From Paraburkholderia ginsengisoli NBRC 100965 (GTDB lineage: Bacteria > Pseudomonadota > Gammaproteobacteria > Burkholderiales > Burkholderiaceae), in assembly GCF_000739735.1 (NCBI RefSeq), contig NZ_BBJF01000002.1, forward strand, positions 62,001 through 126,000: a DNA stretch of 64,000 bases, in the 5' to 3' direction. A program made the translations under genes and the position numbers. The first letter of the stretch is position 1. Every line of letters begins with the position of its first letter. The notes below the pieces were generated by a model that was not told where the DNA came from, ran no database searches, and worked only from the letters and a program-made list of their open reading frames with translations. Below, piece by piece: positions 1 to 11,547 of the stretch.

Positions 1-1737
1 CCGAACATCGGCATCGTGTCCTCGTACAACGAGATGCTGTCGGCCCACGCGCCGTACAAAAACTACCCCGACATCATCAAGCAGGCCGCGCGTGAAAACG
101 GCGGCGTCGCGCAATTCGCGGGCGGCGTGCCGGCCATGTGCGACGGCATCACGCAGGGCAATGCGGGCATGGAGCTGTCGCTGTTCTCGCGCGAAGTGAT
201 CGCGATGAGCACGGCGGTCGCGCTCACGCACAACATGTTCGACGCGGCGCTGTGCCTCGGCATCTGCGACAAGATCGTGCCGGGCCTATTGATCGGCGCG
301 CTGCAATTCGGCCATCTGCCGACCATCTTCGTGCCGGCCGGCCCGATGGCGAGCGGCCTGTCCAACGACGACAAAGCCAAGACGCGCCAACTGTTCGCGA
401 CCGGCCAGTGCGGCCGCGACGCGCTGCTCGAAGCGGAAGCGGCCGCGTATCACAGCCACGGCACCTGCACGTTCTACGGCACCGCGAACAGCAACCAGAT
501 GCTGATGGAAGTGATGGGCCTGCATCTGCCGGGCTCGGCCTTTGTGCATCCGCACACGCCGCTGCGCGACGCGCTGACCGCGCAGGCCGCGCGCCGCGTG
601 CTCGATCTGACCGTGGAGCGCGGCAACTACATGCCGATCGGCCACGTGGTCGACGAGAAGGCGGTGGTCAACGGGATCGTCGCGTTGCTCGCGACGGGCG
701 GCTCGACCAATCACACGCTGCACCTGGTGGCGATTGCGCGCGCGGCGGGCATCGTGATCGACTGGGACGACTTCGACACGCTGTCGCAAGTGGTGCCGCT
801 GCTCGCGAAGATTTATCCGAACGGCAAGGCGGACGTGAATCACTTCCACGCAGCCGGCGGCGTCGCGTTCCTCGTGCGCAATCTGCTGGAAGGCGGCTTG
901 CTGCATGACGACGTGAACACGGTCGCGGGCAAGGGCCTCAAGCATTACACCGAAGAGCCGAAGCTGATCGACGGCAAGCTCCAATGGGTGCCGGGTGCGC
1001 AGACGAGCGAAGACACGGCGGTGCTGCGTGGCATCAAGGAACCGTTCCAGCCGGACGGCGGCCTGCGTCTCATGCAGGGCAAACTCGGCCGCGGCGTGAT
1101 CAAGATTTCGGCGGTTGCCGCGCAGCATCGCAAGGTGAAGGCGCCGGCGATCGTGTTCGATTCGCAGGAAGCGGTGCAGGAAGCCTTCGACAAAGGCGAG
1201 TTGAAGCGCGATTTCGTCGCCGTCGTGCGCTTCCAGGGCGCGCGGGCAAATGGCATGCCCGAGCTGCATCGTTTGACGCCGCTGCTCGGTGTGTTGCAGG
1301 ATCAAGGTTTCCATGTCGCGCTGGTCACCGACGGCCGCATGTCCGGTGCGTCGGGCAAGGTGCCGGCGGTGATCCATCTGTCGCCGGAAGCGCTGTTGCA
1401 AGGCCCGATCGGCAAGGTGCGCACCGGCGACATGCTGGTGATCGACGCCGAAGCGGGCGTGCTCGACATCGAGATCGATGCGGCCGAATGGGCGGCGCGG
1501 CCGAACGCCGAGCCGCAGCATCAGGCGGACAACGAAGTCGGCTTCGGCCGCGAGCTGTTCGGCGTGTTTCGCGCGGCGGCGGCGCCAGCGGAGCAGGGCG
1601 CGTCGGTGTTCGGCAAGATGGTGGGCGAAGGCGCGGCCTCGCACGCCGGTCAGCACGACACTTCGCATGCGGCGCATCACGGCAAAGCGGCCACAGCGCA
1701 TACCGACAAACACACAAGCACCACGCAAGCCCGCTAA
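1..1737 (+). CDS. edd: Phosphogluconate dehydratase, 5' end cut by window
   Basis: Dehydrates 6-phosphogluconate to 2-keto-3-deoxy-6-phosphogluconate (KDPG), the first committed step of the Entner-Doudoroff pathway, in the cytoplasm. The visible 578 codons read in frame from base 1. Comparison with the usual enzyme of about 600 residues suggests some 65 N-terminal residues lie outside the window. The IlvD/Edd family cluster-ligand regions AMCDGITQG and [13 protein letters not shown], and the segment [14 protein letters not shown], are all present. The C-terminus is odd: after the normal family end it carries about 35 extra residues rich in His, Ala and Thr. eda follows after 26 bases, so the two are probably one operon. 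Confidence 0.95.
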   Translation, partial: PNIGIVSSYNEMLSAHAPYKNYPDIIKQAARENGGVAQFAGGVPAMCDGITQGNAGMELSLFSREVIAMSTAVALTHNMFDAALCLGICDKIVPGLLIGALQFGHLPTIFVPAGPMASGLSNDDKAKTRQLFATGQCGRDALLEAEAAAYHSHGTCTFYGTANSNQMLMEVMGLHLPGSAFVHPHTPLRDALTAQAARRVLDLTVERGNYMPIGHVVDEKAVVNGIVALLATGGSTNHTLHLVAIARAAGIVIDWDDFDTLSQVVPLLAKIYPNGKADVNHFHAAGGVAFLVRNLLEGGLLHDDVNTVAGKGLKHYTEEPKLIDGKLQWVPGAQTSEDTAVLRGIKEPFQPDGGLRLMQGKLGRGVIKISAVAAQHRKVKAPAIVFDSQEAVQEAFDKGELKRDFVAVVRFQGARANGMPELHRLTPLLGVLQDQGFHVALVTDGRMSGASGKVPAVIHLSPEALLQGPIGKVRTGDMLVIDAEAGVLDIEIDAAEWAARPNAEPQHQADNEVGFGRELFGVFRAAAAPAEQGASVFGKMVGEGAASHAGQHDTSHAAHHGKAATAHTDKHTSTTQAR

Positions 1738-1763
1738 GTGCTGCAGAAACAAGGAGTCTGACT

Positions 1764-2405
1764 ATGACGTCGAAAACAGTAAGCGAGATCGTGCGCCTCG
1801 GCCCGGTGATTCCGGTGCTCGCGTTCGACTCCGTCGAACAGGGCGAACACGTGTCGCGCGCGCTGCACGCGGGCGGCGTGAAGGTGCTGGAAATTACGCT
1901 GCGCACCGCGGCGGGCCTCGAAGCGATCGAGCGCGCGAGCCAGTTGGCCGACGACATCGTGGTCGGCGTCGGCACGATCACGAAGCCGGAGCACTGCGCT
2001 CAGGCGAAGAAGGCGGGTGCGCAGTTCGGCGTCTCGCCGGGTCTCACGAAAGACATGCACAAGGCCGCGCAGGATGCCGGCTTGCCGTTGCTGCCAGGCG
2101 TAATGACGCCGACCGACATCATCACGGCGCTAGAACTCGGCTATGAGATCGTGAAGTTTTTCCCGGCGCAACAAGCCGGCGGCGTGCCGATGCTGCAGGC
2201 ATTCCATGGACCGTTCCCGACGCTGAAGTTCTGCCCGACCGGCGGCATCACGGCCGAAACCGCGACGCATTTCCTGTCGCTGCCGAACGTGGTGTGCGTC
2301 GGCGGTTCGTGGCTCACGCCGAAGGCCGCGCTGGCTGCGCAGAACTGGGACGAAGTCACGCGTCTCGCGCGGGCCGCCAGCCAACTCGCCGCGCCGGCTC
2401 ACTAA
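1764..2405 (+). CDS. eda: KDPG aldolase (2-dehydro-3-deoxy-phosphogluconate aldolase)
   Basis: Class I aldolase that splits KDPG into pyruvate and glyceraldehyde 3-phosphate, completing the Entner-Doudoroff branch begun by edd. The product is 213 residues, the normal length for the family. The Schiff-base lysine motif VKFFPAQQAGG and the phosphate-binding TGGI segment are visible. The ATG at 1764 is preceded by AAGGAG. The reading frame is open further upstream inside edd, but that part is a shadow. A hairpin with a T tract follows, so edd-eda transcription probably ends before gntT. Confidence 0.95.
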   Translation: MTSKTVSEIVRLGPVIPVLAFDSVEQGEHVSRALHAGGVKVLEITLRTAAGLEAIERASQLADDIVVGVGTITKPEHCAQAKKAGAQFGVSPGLTKDMHKAAQDAGLPLLPGVMTPTDIITALELGYEIVKFFPAQQAGGVPMLQAFHGPFPTLKFCPTGGITAETATHFLSLPNVVCVGGSWLTPKAALAAQNWDEVTRLARAASQLAAPAH

Positions 2406-2451
2406 CCGCCGCGCGTACTCGATACGTCGCCCGTTCGGGTTCGACGCCAGG

Positions 2452-2499
2452 GAGCCTCGTCGATCCAGCCTTCAGGCTGTCGCGCCGAGGCTCTTTTTT
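2452..2499 (+). terminator. Rho-independent terminator after eda
   Basis: GAGCCTCG at 2452-2459 pairs with CGAGGCTC at 2485-2492 and is followed by six or seven T residues. It separates edd-eda from gntT-gntK. Confidence 0.8.
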
Positions 2500-2661
2500 G
2501 CGATTTGCATAACGGATTCACGCGCGGTTTCAGGAAACAAACAGTAAAATTCAGCGTCCGCGCGGTCAGCCGGGTTCTCCGGCGCCGTGCAGGTCGCCGT
2601 GAGACGAAGTGCTGACCGTGTTCCGCACTCAGAATCAATAACGCAAAAAAGGAGGAGCTTC

Positions 2662-4065
2662 ATGGAAGCTGTCCACGGCAGCATGCTGCTGGTTTACGCG
2701 GTGGTCGCCATCGCCTTGCTGATCCTGCTGATCACGCGCTACAAGGTCTATCCGTTCCTTGTTCTCATCATGGTGTCGCTGCTGCTCGGCCTCGTCGCCG
2801 GCATGCCGATGGCCACCATCGTCAAATCGTTCGAAACGGGTAACGGCAATACGCTGGGGCACATCGCGATCGTGGTCGGTCTCGGCACGATGCTCGGCAA
2901 GATGATGGCCGAGTCGGGCGGCGCCGAGCGCGTCGCCACCACGTTGATCGACTTCTTCGGCGAGAAGCACATCCACTGGGCGATGATGGTCGTCGCGATC
3001 ATCGTCGGCTTGCCGGTGTTTTTCGAAGTCGGTTTCGTGCTGCTGATTCCGATCGCGTTCAACGTCGCGAAGCGCACCAACAAGTCGCTGCTGCTGGTCG
3101 GCCTGCCGATGGTCGCCGGTCTGTCGGTCGTGCACGGCCTGCTGCCGCCGCACCCGGCCGCGATGCTCGCGGTGCAGGCGTATCACGCGGATATCGGCAG
3201 GACCATCGCCTACGGGCTGATGGTCGGTGTGCCGACCGCGATCGTCGCCGGTCCGCTGTTCGCGCTGATGATCAGCCGCTACATCAAGCTGCCGAAAGAA
3301 AACGCGCTGGCCGCGCAATTTCTCGGCAGCGCTGACGGCAACGGCGCCGACGCGAAGAACGGCGCCGCGAACACGGCGCCCACGCGTAAGCGCGAGCTGC
3401 CGAGCTTCGGCATCACGCTGTTCACGATCCTGCTGCCGGTGATCCTGATGCTGATCGGCAGCTGGGCCGATTTGATCTCCACGCCGAAAACGCTGCCGAA
3501 CGATCTGCTGCGCTTCTTCGGCAACTCGGACGTTGCGCTGTTGACGGCCGTGCTCGTCAGTTTCTGGACTTTCGGTGCGAGCCGCGGCTTCAACCGCGAT
3601 CAGATCCAGAAGTTCTGCGGCGAGTGTCTGGCGCCGATCGCGGGCATTACGCTGATCGTCGGCGCGGGCGGCGGTTTTGGCCGCGTGCTGATGGATAGCG
3701 GTATTTCGAAGGAAATCGTCAATGCGGCGACGTCGGTGCATATGTCGCCGCTGCTGTTCGGCTGGCTCGTCGCGGCGCTGATCCGCCTCGCGACCGGCTC
3801 GGCGACGGTCGCGATGACCACCGCGTGCGGCATCGTCGCGCCGATCGCGGCGGCGGGCGCGGTGCAGGTCAAGCCGGAGTTGCTGGTGCTCGCCACCGGC
3901 TCGGGCTCGCTGATCTTTTCGCACGTGAACGATGGCGGCTTCTGGCTGATCAAAGAGTATTTCGGCATGACGGTGGGGCAGACCTTCAAGACATGGTCGC
4001 TCCTCGAGACCATCATCTCGCTGATGGGTTTGGGCTTGACCTTCGCACTCGCGGCGGTTCTGTAA
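2662..4065 (+). CDS. gntT: Gluconate:H+ symporter, GntP family
   Basis: Inner-membrane permease of the GntP family, predicted to import gluconate. The 467-residue product is hydrophobic throughout, with roughly a dozen membrane segments and the family motif LLPPHPAAM near residue 170. The start at 2662 is fixed by the strong ribosome binding site AAGGAGGAG; an in-frame upstream extension has no such site. gntK follows 18 bases later, pairing transport with phosphorylation. Together with edd-eda this gives a full route from external gluconate to pyruvate. The substrate is inferred from context, because GntP members also carry related sugar acids. Confidence 0.9.
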   Translation: MEAVHGSMLLVYAVVAIALLILLITRYKVYPFLVLIMVSLLLGLVAGMPMATIVKSFETGNGNTLGHIAIVVGLGTMLGKMMAESGGAERVATTLIDFFGEKHIHWAMMVVAIIVGLPVFFEVGFVLLIPIAFNVAKRTNKSLLLVGLPMVAGLSVVHGLLPPHPAAMLAVQAYHADIGRTIAYGLMVGVPTAIVAGPLFALMISRYIKLPKENALAAQFLGSADGNGADAKNGAANTAPTRKRELPSFGITLFTILLPVILMLIGSWADLISTPKTLPNDLLRFFGNSDVALLTAVLVSFWTFGASRGFNRDQIQKFCGECLAPIAGITLIVGAGGGFGRVLMDSGISKEIVNAATSVHMSPLLFGWLVAALIRLATGSATVAMTTACGIVAPIAAAGAVQVKPELLVLATGSGSLIFSHVNDGGFWLIKEYFGMTVGQTFKTWSLLETIISLMGLGLTFALAAVL

Positions 4066-4083
4066 AGAAGTAAGGAGTTTCAG

Positions 4084-4578
4084 ATGATTCTGATCGCAAT
4101 GGGCGTGTCGGGCGCCGGCAAGACGAGAATTGGCGAAATGCTGGCGGAGCGCCTGCACTGCGCATTCACCGACGGCGACGCGTTCCACAGCGCCGCCAAC
4201 AAGGAGAAGATGCACCACGGCATTCCGCTCACCGACGACGACCGTTGGCCGTGGCTCAAAACCATCCGCGCCGCGATCGAAGACAAGCAGAAGGCGGGCG
4301 AGACGGCGGTGTTCACGTGTTCGTCGCTGAAGCGCTCGTATCGCGACATCCTGCGCGACGGCGACAAGGACGTGTGCTTCGTCTACCTGAAGGGTTCACG
4401 CAAGGTGCTCGAAGAGCGTCTGACCACCCGCACTGGGCACTTCTTCGATCCGTCGCTGCTGCAAAGCCAGCTCGACACGCTCGAAGAGCCGGGCGCGGAC
4501 GAAGCGATCACGGTGAGCATCGAACTGTCGCCGGAAGCAATCGTCGACGATGTGCTGAAACAGGTCGAAGCGCGCTGA
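4084..4578 (+). CDS. gntK: Gluconokinase
   Basis: Phosphorylates gluconate with ATP to 6-phosphogluconate, the substrate of Edd. The 164-residue protein is typical of the GntK/IdnK family. It has the P-loop GVSGAGKT at residues 7-14 and the downstream segments DGDAFH and CSSLKRSYRD. It is translated just after gntT with a good AAGGAG site, and a terminator shared with convergent purB follows. Confidence 0.95.
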   Translation: MILIAMGVSGAGKTRIGEMLAERLHCAFTDGDAFHSAANKEKMHHGIPLTDDDRWPWLKTIRAAIEDKQKAGETAVFTCSSLKRSYRDILRDGDKDVCFVYLKGSRKVLEERLTTRTGHFFDPSLLQSQLDTLEEPGADEAITVSIELSPEAIVDDVLKQVEAR

Positions 4579-4611
4579 GTTTGGGTTAGCTCACGCGCAG
4601 TCTCGTAGCAA

Positions 4612-4650
4612 CAAAAAAAGCCGCTCTGTCGTGACAGAGCGGCTTTTTTA
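4612..4650. terminator. Bidirectional terminator between gntK and purB
   Basis: AAAAAAAGCCGCTCTGTC pairs with GACAGAGCGGCTTTTTT around a short loop. An A tract precedes and a T tract follows, so it can work for gntK on the plus strand and purB on the minus strand. Confidence 0.9.
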
Positions 4651-4702
4651 CGCCCGCCTCGTGCATGACGAGACAGGCTTGCACGAAGCGTCGAGCGGCG
4701 AA

Positions 4703-6458
<1,756 letters not shown>

Positions 6459-7415
6459 ATGGAACTGAAATGGCTCGAAGATTTCGTTTCGCTCGCGGAA
6501 ACGCGTAGTTTCAGCCGCTCGGCCGAATTGCGCCACGTCACGCAGCCGGCGTTCTCGCGACGCATCCAGGCGCTCGAAGCGTGGCTCGGCACGGAACTGA
6601 TCGACCGTTCGGTTTATCCGACGCGGCTCACGGCGGCCGGCCAGGTGTTCAACGAGCAGGCGCTCGCAATGCTGTCGCAGTTCCACGAGGCGCGCGCGCT
6701 GCTGCGCGGCCATACGGCGACGCCGCAGGCGACCATCGAGTTCGCGGTGCCGCATACGCTGTCGCTGACGTATTTTCCCCGCTGGCTGCAACGCATCGAA
6801 GCGCAGATGGGCCCGATCCATACGCGGCTGCGCGCGCTGAACGTGCACGATGCGGCGTTGTCGCTGGTGGAAGGCGGCTGCGATCTGATGATGGGCTATC
6901 ACCATCCGAGCCATCCGGTCGCGCTCGACCCGGCCCGCTACGACATGCTGACGCTCGGCAACGAGCCGATCAGCCCGTTCTCCGCGCCGGGCCGCGCGAG
7001 CCGGCCGCGTCACACGTTGCCGGGCACGGCCGAGGCACCGACGCCGTATCTGTCCTACACGCCGAACGCGTATCTTGGGCGCATGACCGAGGTGATCCTC
7101 GCGAACGCGCCGGAGCGTCTGTATCTGGACCGGCTGTATGAAACCGACATGGCCGAAGGGCTCAAGGCGATGGCGCTGGCCGGTCACGGCGTCGCGTTCC
7201 TGCCGCACAGCGCGGTGGAAGATGCGGTCGCCGACGGCAAGCTGATTCGTCTCGATCGTGCGACACGCGGCACGCCGGAAGGACAGCTCACGCTCAGCAT
7301 GGAGATCCGCCTGTACCGCGACAAGCTCGCGGCGAAAAGCGACGATGCGCGACAGATACTCGTTCGGCAATTGTGGGACGTGGTGTCGGCGGAGTTGGGA
7401 CAGGACGCGGCATAA
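6459..7415 (+). CDS. LysR-family transcriptional regulator
   Basis: DNA-binding regulator of 318 residues. The N-terminal winged helix-turn-helix (residues 1-60, with FSRSAELRHVTQPAFSRRIQALE) is followed by the usual LysR effector-binding fold. The start of the protein, with WLEDFVSLAETRSFSRSAE, resembles the HypT/YjiE (QseD) branch, but that placement is by memory only. It lies directly upstream of gdhA in the same direction. A LysR-type palindrome sits between them, so control of gdhA is a reasonable inference. No clear Shine-Dalgarno sequence precedes the ATG. Confidence 0.9.
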   Translation: MELKWLEDFVSLAETRSFSRSAELRHVTQPAFSRRIQALEAWLGTELIDRSVYPTRLTAAGQVFNEQALAMLSQFHEARALLRGHTATPQATIEFAVPHTLSLTYFPRWLQRIEAQMGPIHTRLRALNVHDAALSLVEGGCDLMMGYHHPSHPVALDPARYDMLTLGNEPISPFSAPGRASRPRHTLPGTAEAPTPYLSYTPNAYLGRMTEVILANAPERLYLDRLYETDMAEGLKAMALAGHGVAFLPHSAVEDAVADGKLIRLDRATRGTPEGQLTLSMEIRLYRDKLAAKSDDARQILVRQLWDVVSAELGQDAA

Positions 7416-7480
7416 AAGGCAAGCGCGAGGCAACCGCGAAACCTGCGCGCCCACGACGCGAATTTGCGGCTTCCCGAGGG

Positions 7481-7499
7481 TTATGCAAAAAAAGCATAA
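7481..7499. promoter_or_regulatory. T-N11-A palindrome upstream of gdhA
   Basis: TTATGC and GCATAA are perfect inverted arms separated by seven A residues. T7484 and A7496 are 11 bases apart, the classic LysR-type box. It lies 78 bases before the gdhA start and 66 bases after the LysR gene. Confidence 0.55.
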
Positions 7500-7576
7500 T
7501 CGGATAAGGAAACGGCATTGGATTTCAAAACGGCGTTTTTCGACAATGCACGTATTCGATCAACGCCGGAGCGTTC

Positions 7577-8890
7577 ATGTCTTCCCAGCAGCAATCCGTC
7601 CAATCCGCAGCATCGTTGCAATCGGTTCCGTCTTACCTCAATAGCGAAGACCTCGGCCCCTGGGGCAACTATCTGCGCCAGGTCGACCGCGTCGCGCCGT
7701 ACCTCGGCTCGCTGTCCCGCTGGCTCGAAACCCTCAAGCGCCCGAAGCGCATTCTGATCGTCGACGTGCCCATCGAACTCGATAACGGCACCGTCGCGCA
7801 CTTCGAAGGCTATCGCGTGCAGCACAACGTGTCGCGCGGTCCGGGGAAGGGCGGTGTGCGTTATCACCAGGATGTGACGCTGTCGGAAGTGATGGCGCTG
7901 TCGGCGTGGATGTCGGTGAAGAACGCGGCGGTCAACGTGCCGTACGGCGGCGCGAAGGGCGGCATCCGCGTCGATCCGCGCACGCTGTCGCGTGGCGAGC
8001 TGGAGCGCATGACGCGCCGCTACACGAGCGAAATCGGCATCATCATCGGACCGAATACCGACATCCCCGCGCCGGACGTGAACACGAACGAGCAGATCAT
8101 GGCGTGGATGATGGACACGTACTCGATGAACCAGGGCCAAACGGCCACGGGCGTGGTGACCGGCAAGCCGATCACGCTCGGCGGTTCGCTGGGCCGCCGT
8201 GAAGCGACCGGCCGCGGCGTGTTCGTGGTCGGCTGCGAAGCGGCGCGTCGTATCGGCTTCGATATCGAAGGCGCGCGCATCGCGGTGCAGGGCTTCGGCA
8301 ACGTCGGCGGGATTGCCGCGCGGCTGTTCCAGGAAGCGGGCGCGAAGGTGGTCGCGGTGCAGGATCACACGGGCTCGCTGTACAAGTCGACCGGCATCGA
8401 TGCGGGCGCGCTGCTCGAACACGTCGCGAAGACGGGCGGCGTGGGCGGCTTCCCGGAGGCGGACGCCGTGACCAACGAGGAATTCTGGACCGTCGAATCG
8501 GACATTCTGATTCCGGCCGCGCTGGAAAATCAGATCACCGAAAAGAACGCCGGCAAGATCAAAACGAAGATCGTCGTCGAAGGCGCCAACGGCCCGACCA
8601 CCACCGCGGCCGATGACATCCTGCACGACCGCGGCATTCTCGTGATTCCGGACGTGGTGGCCAACGCAGGCGGCGTGACGGTGTCGTACTTCGAATGGGT
8701 GCAGGACTTCTCGAGCTTCTTCTGGACCGAGGACGAGATCAACCAGCGTCTGGAGCGTGTGATGCGCGAGGCATTTGCCGCGGTGTGGCAGGTGTCGAGC
8801 GAGCAGAACGTGTCGGTGCGGACGGCGGCGTTTATCGTTGCTTGTAAGCGGATTCTGCAAGCGCGCGAAATGCGCGGCCTGTATCCCTGA
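7577..8890 (+). CDS. gdhA: Glutamate dehydrogenase
   Basis: Interconverts glutamate and 2-oxoglutarate plus ammonia with NAD(P)(H). The 437-residue subunit is of the small hexameric type. It shows the substrate and catalytic lysines K91 ([10 protein letters not shown]), K115 (SVKNA) and K127 (YGGAKGG). A Rossmann nucleotide site QGFGNVGG lies near residues 235-245. Coenzyme preference cannot be read safely from the sequence. It lies between a LysR regulator and the glutamate/aspartate transporter genes, suggesting shared control of glutamate supply and use. Confidence 0.95.
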   Translation: MSSQQQSVQSAASLQSVPSYLNSEDLGPWGNYLRQVDRVAPYLGSLSRWLETLKRPKRILIVDVPIELDNGTVAHFEGYRVQHNVSRGPGKGGVRYHQDVTLSEVMALSAWMSVKNAAVNVPYGGAKGGIRVDPRTLSRGELERMTRRYTSEIGIIIGPNTDIPAPDVNTNEQIMAWMMDTYSMNQGQTATGVVTGKPITLGGSLGRREATGRGVFVVGCEAARRIGFDIEGARIAVQGFGNVGGIAARLFQEAGAKVVAVQDHTGSLYKSTGIDAGALLEHVAKTGGVGGFPEADAVTNEEFWTVESDILIPAALENQITEKNAGKIKTKIVVEGANGPTTTAADDILHDRGILVIPDVVANAGGVTVSYFEWVQDFSSFFWTEDEINQRLERVMREAFAAVWQVSSEQNVSVRTAAFIVACKRILQAREMRGLYP

Positions 8891-8946
8891 TTTACGTTTG
8901 AACGGCGAGTGCGCTACCCTGCGGAATCGCCGGCAATTTTTGCCTG

Positions 8947-9007
8947 ACGCCGTCCACGAGACGGCGTGTCGTACCCGGCGGGCGGCATCGATCCGATGCC
9001 GCCCGCC
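8947..9007. repeat. Two adjacent perfect hairpins after gdhA
   Basis: ACGCCGTC (8947-8954) pairs with GACGGCGT (8960-8967). Then a 14-base arm at 8977-8990 pairs perfectly with 8994-9007 around a 3-base loop. No T tract follows. It may end gdhA transcription or protect the transcript, or be a REP-like element. Confidence 0.5.
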
Positions 9008-9153
9008 TTCGCATATCCGGACGCGGTCCGCCGACCGGTCCGACGCGCGGCGAAGCCTTTAGCGGCGTGCGCGCAACAACATGGTTTATAGCGATACTTT
9101 CAGAATAATTACTTTGCTAAACTGGCGCCGGTTCTTGCCAAGGAGATCACAAC

Positions 9154-10047
9154 ATGAAGGTTAAAAAAGCTGCGCTGCTGCTCGCGACTCTCGGACTGTT
9201 TACGGTTGGCGCGCAGGCGCAAGACGCGGGTACGCTGAAAAAAATCAAGGACACGGGCGTCATTTCGCTGGGTCATCGCGAATCGTCGATCCCGTTCTCG
9301 TACTACGACGACAAACAAAATGTTATCGGCTACTCGCAGGAATTCGCCATGAAGGTGGTGGAGGCCGTCAAGCAGAAGCTGAACATGCCTAACCTGAAGG
9401 TGAAGCTGACTCCGGTCACGTCGCAAAACCGTATTCCGCTGGTGCAGAACGGCACGGTCGACATCGAGTGCGGTTCGACCACGAACAACCTCGAACGTCA
9501 ACAACAGGCTGCGTTCTCGAACACGATCTTCGTGATCGGCACGCGCATGATGACCAAGAAGGATTCCGGCATCAAGGACTGGGCGGACCTGAAGGGCAAG
9601 ACGGTCGTCACGACCGCCGGCACCACGTCCGAGCGCCTGCTTCGCAAGATGAACCAGGACAAGAGCATGGGCATGAACATCATCAGCGCGAAGGACCACG
9701 GCGAGTCGTTCCTGACGCTGTCGACCGGCCGTGCCGCTGCGTTCATGATGGACGATGCATTGCTCGCGGGCGAACGCGCGAAGTCGAACAACCCGGGCGA
9801 TTTCGTGATCGTCGGCGCGCCGCAATCGCGTGAAGCGTACGGCTGCATGATGCGCAAGAACGATCCGGAGTTCAAGAAGGTCGCCGACGACGCGATCGCC
9901 AAGGTGCAGACCTCGGGCGAAGCCGATGCGATCTACAAGAAGTGGTTCGAATCGCCGATTCCGCCGAAGGGCCTGAACCTGAACTTCCCGCAAAGCGACG
10001 ACATGAAGGCGCTGTTCAAGAATCCGAATGACAAGGCAATCGATTAA
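9154..10047 (+). CDS. gltI: Glutamate/aspartate ABC transporter, periplasmic binding protein
   Basis: Binds acidic amino acids in the periplasm and delivers them to the GltJK permease. The 297-residue protein has a clear signal peptide: a lysine-rich start, a hydrophobic core, and cleavage after AQA near residue 23. This is followed by an SBP family 3 fold. Two cysteines (VDIECGSTTN and AYGCMMRKN) could form the disulfide seen in this group. The ribosome binding site AAGGAG lies 9 bases before the ATG. It heads a gltIJKL cluster. A hairpin after the gene probably lets it be made in excess of the permease. Confidence 0.93.
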   Translation: MKVKKAALLLATLGLFTVGAQAQDAGTLKKIKDTGVISLGHRESSIPFSYYDDKQNVIGYSQEFAMKVVEAVKQKLNMPNLKVKLTPVTSQNRIPLVQNGTVDIECGSTTNNLERQQQAAFSNTIFVIGTRMMTKKDSGIKDWADLKGKTVVTTAGTTSERLLRKMNQDKSMGMNIISAKDHGESFLTLSTGRAAAFMMDDALLAGERAKSNNPGDFVIVGAPQSREAYGCMMRKNDPEFKKVADDAIAKVQTSGEADAIYKKWFESPIPPKGLNLNFPQSDDMKALFKNPNDKAID

Positions 10048-10077
10048 ACCTTAGCTGTTTTTTTGAAACGCTGAACG

Positions 10078-10114
10078 AGACGGAAGGGGCCACGCGCTTC
10101 TTCCGTTTCTTTTT
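10078..10114 (+). terminator. Partial terminator or stabilising hairpin between gltI and gltJ
   Basis: AGACGGAAG at 10078-10086 pairs with CTTCCGTTT at 10100-10108, with one or two G-T pairs, followed by CTTTTTG. Its place inside the operon fits attenuation after the binding-protein gene. Confidence 0.6.
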
Positions 10115-10129
10115 GCTGGAGTCTTGGTC

Positions 10130-10870
10130 ATGTCATATCACTGGAACTGGGGCATTCTGCTGAGTCCGGTCTCCACCGGCGAGCCGACCACCTATCTGGG
10201 CTGGTTGTTCTCGGGCCTCTGGGTGACGATTACCGTGTCCCTGTCGGCATGGGTGATCGCGCTGATCGTCGGTTCGTTTTTCGGCGTGCTGCGCACGGTG
10301 CCGAACAAATGGGCGTCGGGCATCGGCACGGTGTACGTTGCGATTTTCCGCAACATCCCGCTGATCGTGCAGTTCTTCATCTGGTATCTGGTGATACCGG
10401 AGTTGCTGCCTGTCTCGATGGGCAACTGGTTCAAGCAACTGCCGCCGGGCGCGCAGTTCTTCTCGTCGTCGATTCTGTGTCTGGGCCTGTTCACCGCCGC
10501 GCGCGTGTGCGAGCAGGTGCGCTCGGGCATCAACGCATTGCCGCGCGGCCAGCGCGCCGCGGGTCTCGCGATGGGCTTCACACAATGGCAGACGTATCGC
10601 TATGTGCTGCTGCCGGTCGCGTACCGGATCATCGTGCCGCCGCTCACGTCCGAATTTCTGAACATCTTCAAGAACTCGGCGGTGGCTTCGACGATCGGTC
10701 TGCTGGATCTGTCCGCGCAGGCGCGCCAACTGGTCGACTACACGTCACAGACGTATGAGTCGTTCATTGCGGTCACGATCGCGTACATGCTGATCAACCT
10801 GGTCGTGATGCAATTGATGCGCTGGGTCGAAGCCAGAACCCGGTTGCCCGGCTATATCGGAGGCAAGTGA
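10130..10870 (+). CDS. gltJ: Glutamate/aspartate ABC transporter permease
   Basis: Inner-membrane permease subunit of 246 residues, His/Glu/Gln/Arg/opine family. It has several hydrophobic segments and the EAA-type loop with [18 protein letters not shown], which contacts the ATPase. The ATG at 10130 is chosen because GGAG lies 8 bases upstream; a TTG two codons earlier is less likely. Its stop codon overlaps the gltK start (TGATG), implying translational coupling. Confidence 0.93.
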   Translation: MSYHWNWGILLSPVSTGEPTTYLGWLFSGLWVTITVSLSAWVIALIVGSFFGVLRTVPNKWASGIGTVYVAIFRNIPLIVQFFIWYLVIPELLPVSMGNWFKQLPPGAQFFSSSILCLGLFTAARVCEQVRSGINALPRGQRAAGLAMGFTQWQTYRYVLLPVAYRIIVPPLTSEFLNIFKNSAVASTIGLLDLSAQARQLVDYTSQTYESFIAVTIAYMLINLVVMQLMRWVEARTRLPGYIGGK

Positions 10871-11547
10871 TGCACCATTTCGACTGGAGCGGTATTCCGG
10901 GCGCACTGCCTACGCTGTGGACCGGCGCTGTCGTCACGTTCAAGATCACGTTGATCGCGATCGTGTTCGGCATCATCTGGGGCACCATTCTCGCGATGTT
11001 GCGGCTGTCGTCGTTCAAACCCTTCGAGTGGTTCGCGAAGGGCTACGTGACGATCTTCCGTTCGATCCCGCTGGTGATGGTGCTGCTGTGGTTCTTCCTG
11101 ATCGTGCCGCAAGTGCTGCAGAACGTACTCGGGTTGTCGCCGGATATCGACATTCGCCTCGCGTCGGCGATGGTCGCGTTTTCTCTGTTCGAGGCCGCGT
11201 ATTATTCGGAGATCATCCGTGCCGGCATTCAGTCGGTGCCGCGCGGCCAGGTCAACGCGGCGTTCGCGCTCGGCATGAGCTACTCGCAGGCCATGCGCCT
11301 GATCGTGCTGCCGCAGGCGTTCCGCGCGATGGTGCCGCTGCTCCTCACGCAAGGTATCGTGCTGTTTCAGGATACGTCGCTCGTCTACGTGATCAGCCTC
11401 GCCGACTTCTTCCGCACCGCCACGAATATTGGCGATCGTGACGGCACGAACATCGAGATGGTACTGTTCGCGGGCGCGTGTTATTTCGTGGTCTGTGTGG
11501 CCGCGTCGAGCCTCGTCAAAGGTCTTCAGAAAAAGGTCGCAAGATGA
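10870..11547 (+). CDS. gltK: Glutamate/aspartate ABC transporter permease
   Basis: Second permease subunit, 225 residues, homologous to GltJ and expected to pair with it in the membrane. The EAA loop reads [18 protein letters not shown]. Five or so hydrophobic segments are visible. The start overlaps the gltJ stop by one base. The end overlaps the gltL start by four bases (ATGA), so the three genes are translated as a unit. Confidence 0.93.
   Translation: MHHFDWSGIPGALPTLWTGAVVTFKITLIAIVFGIIWGTILAMLRLSSFKPFEWFAKGYVTIFRSIPLVMVLLWFFLIVPQVLQNVLGLSPDIDIRLASAMVAFSLFEAAYYSEIIRAGIQSVPRGQVNAAFALGMSYSQAMRLIVLPQAFRAMVPLLLTQGIVLFQDTSLVYVISLADFFRTATNIGDRDGTNIEMVLFAGACYFVVCVAASSLVKGLQKKVAR

Noticed and set aside
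2635..4218. 527-residue minus-strand frame opposite gntT
   Set aside because: It is antisense to gntT and gntK, is very rich in Arg, His, Asp and Gln, and shows no motif; a codon-bias shadow.
9120..9137. TGGCGCCGGTTCTTGCC as a sigma-54 promoter before gltI
   Set aside because: The GG and GC elements are 13 rather than 12 bases apart, and the start would fall almost on the ribosome site.
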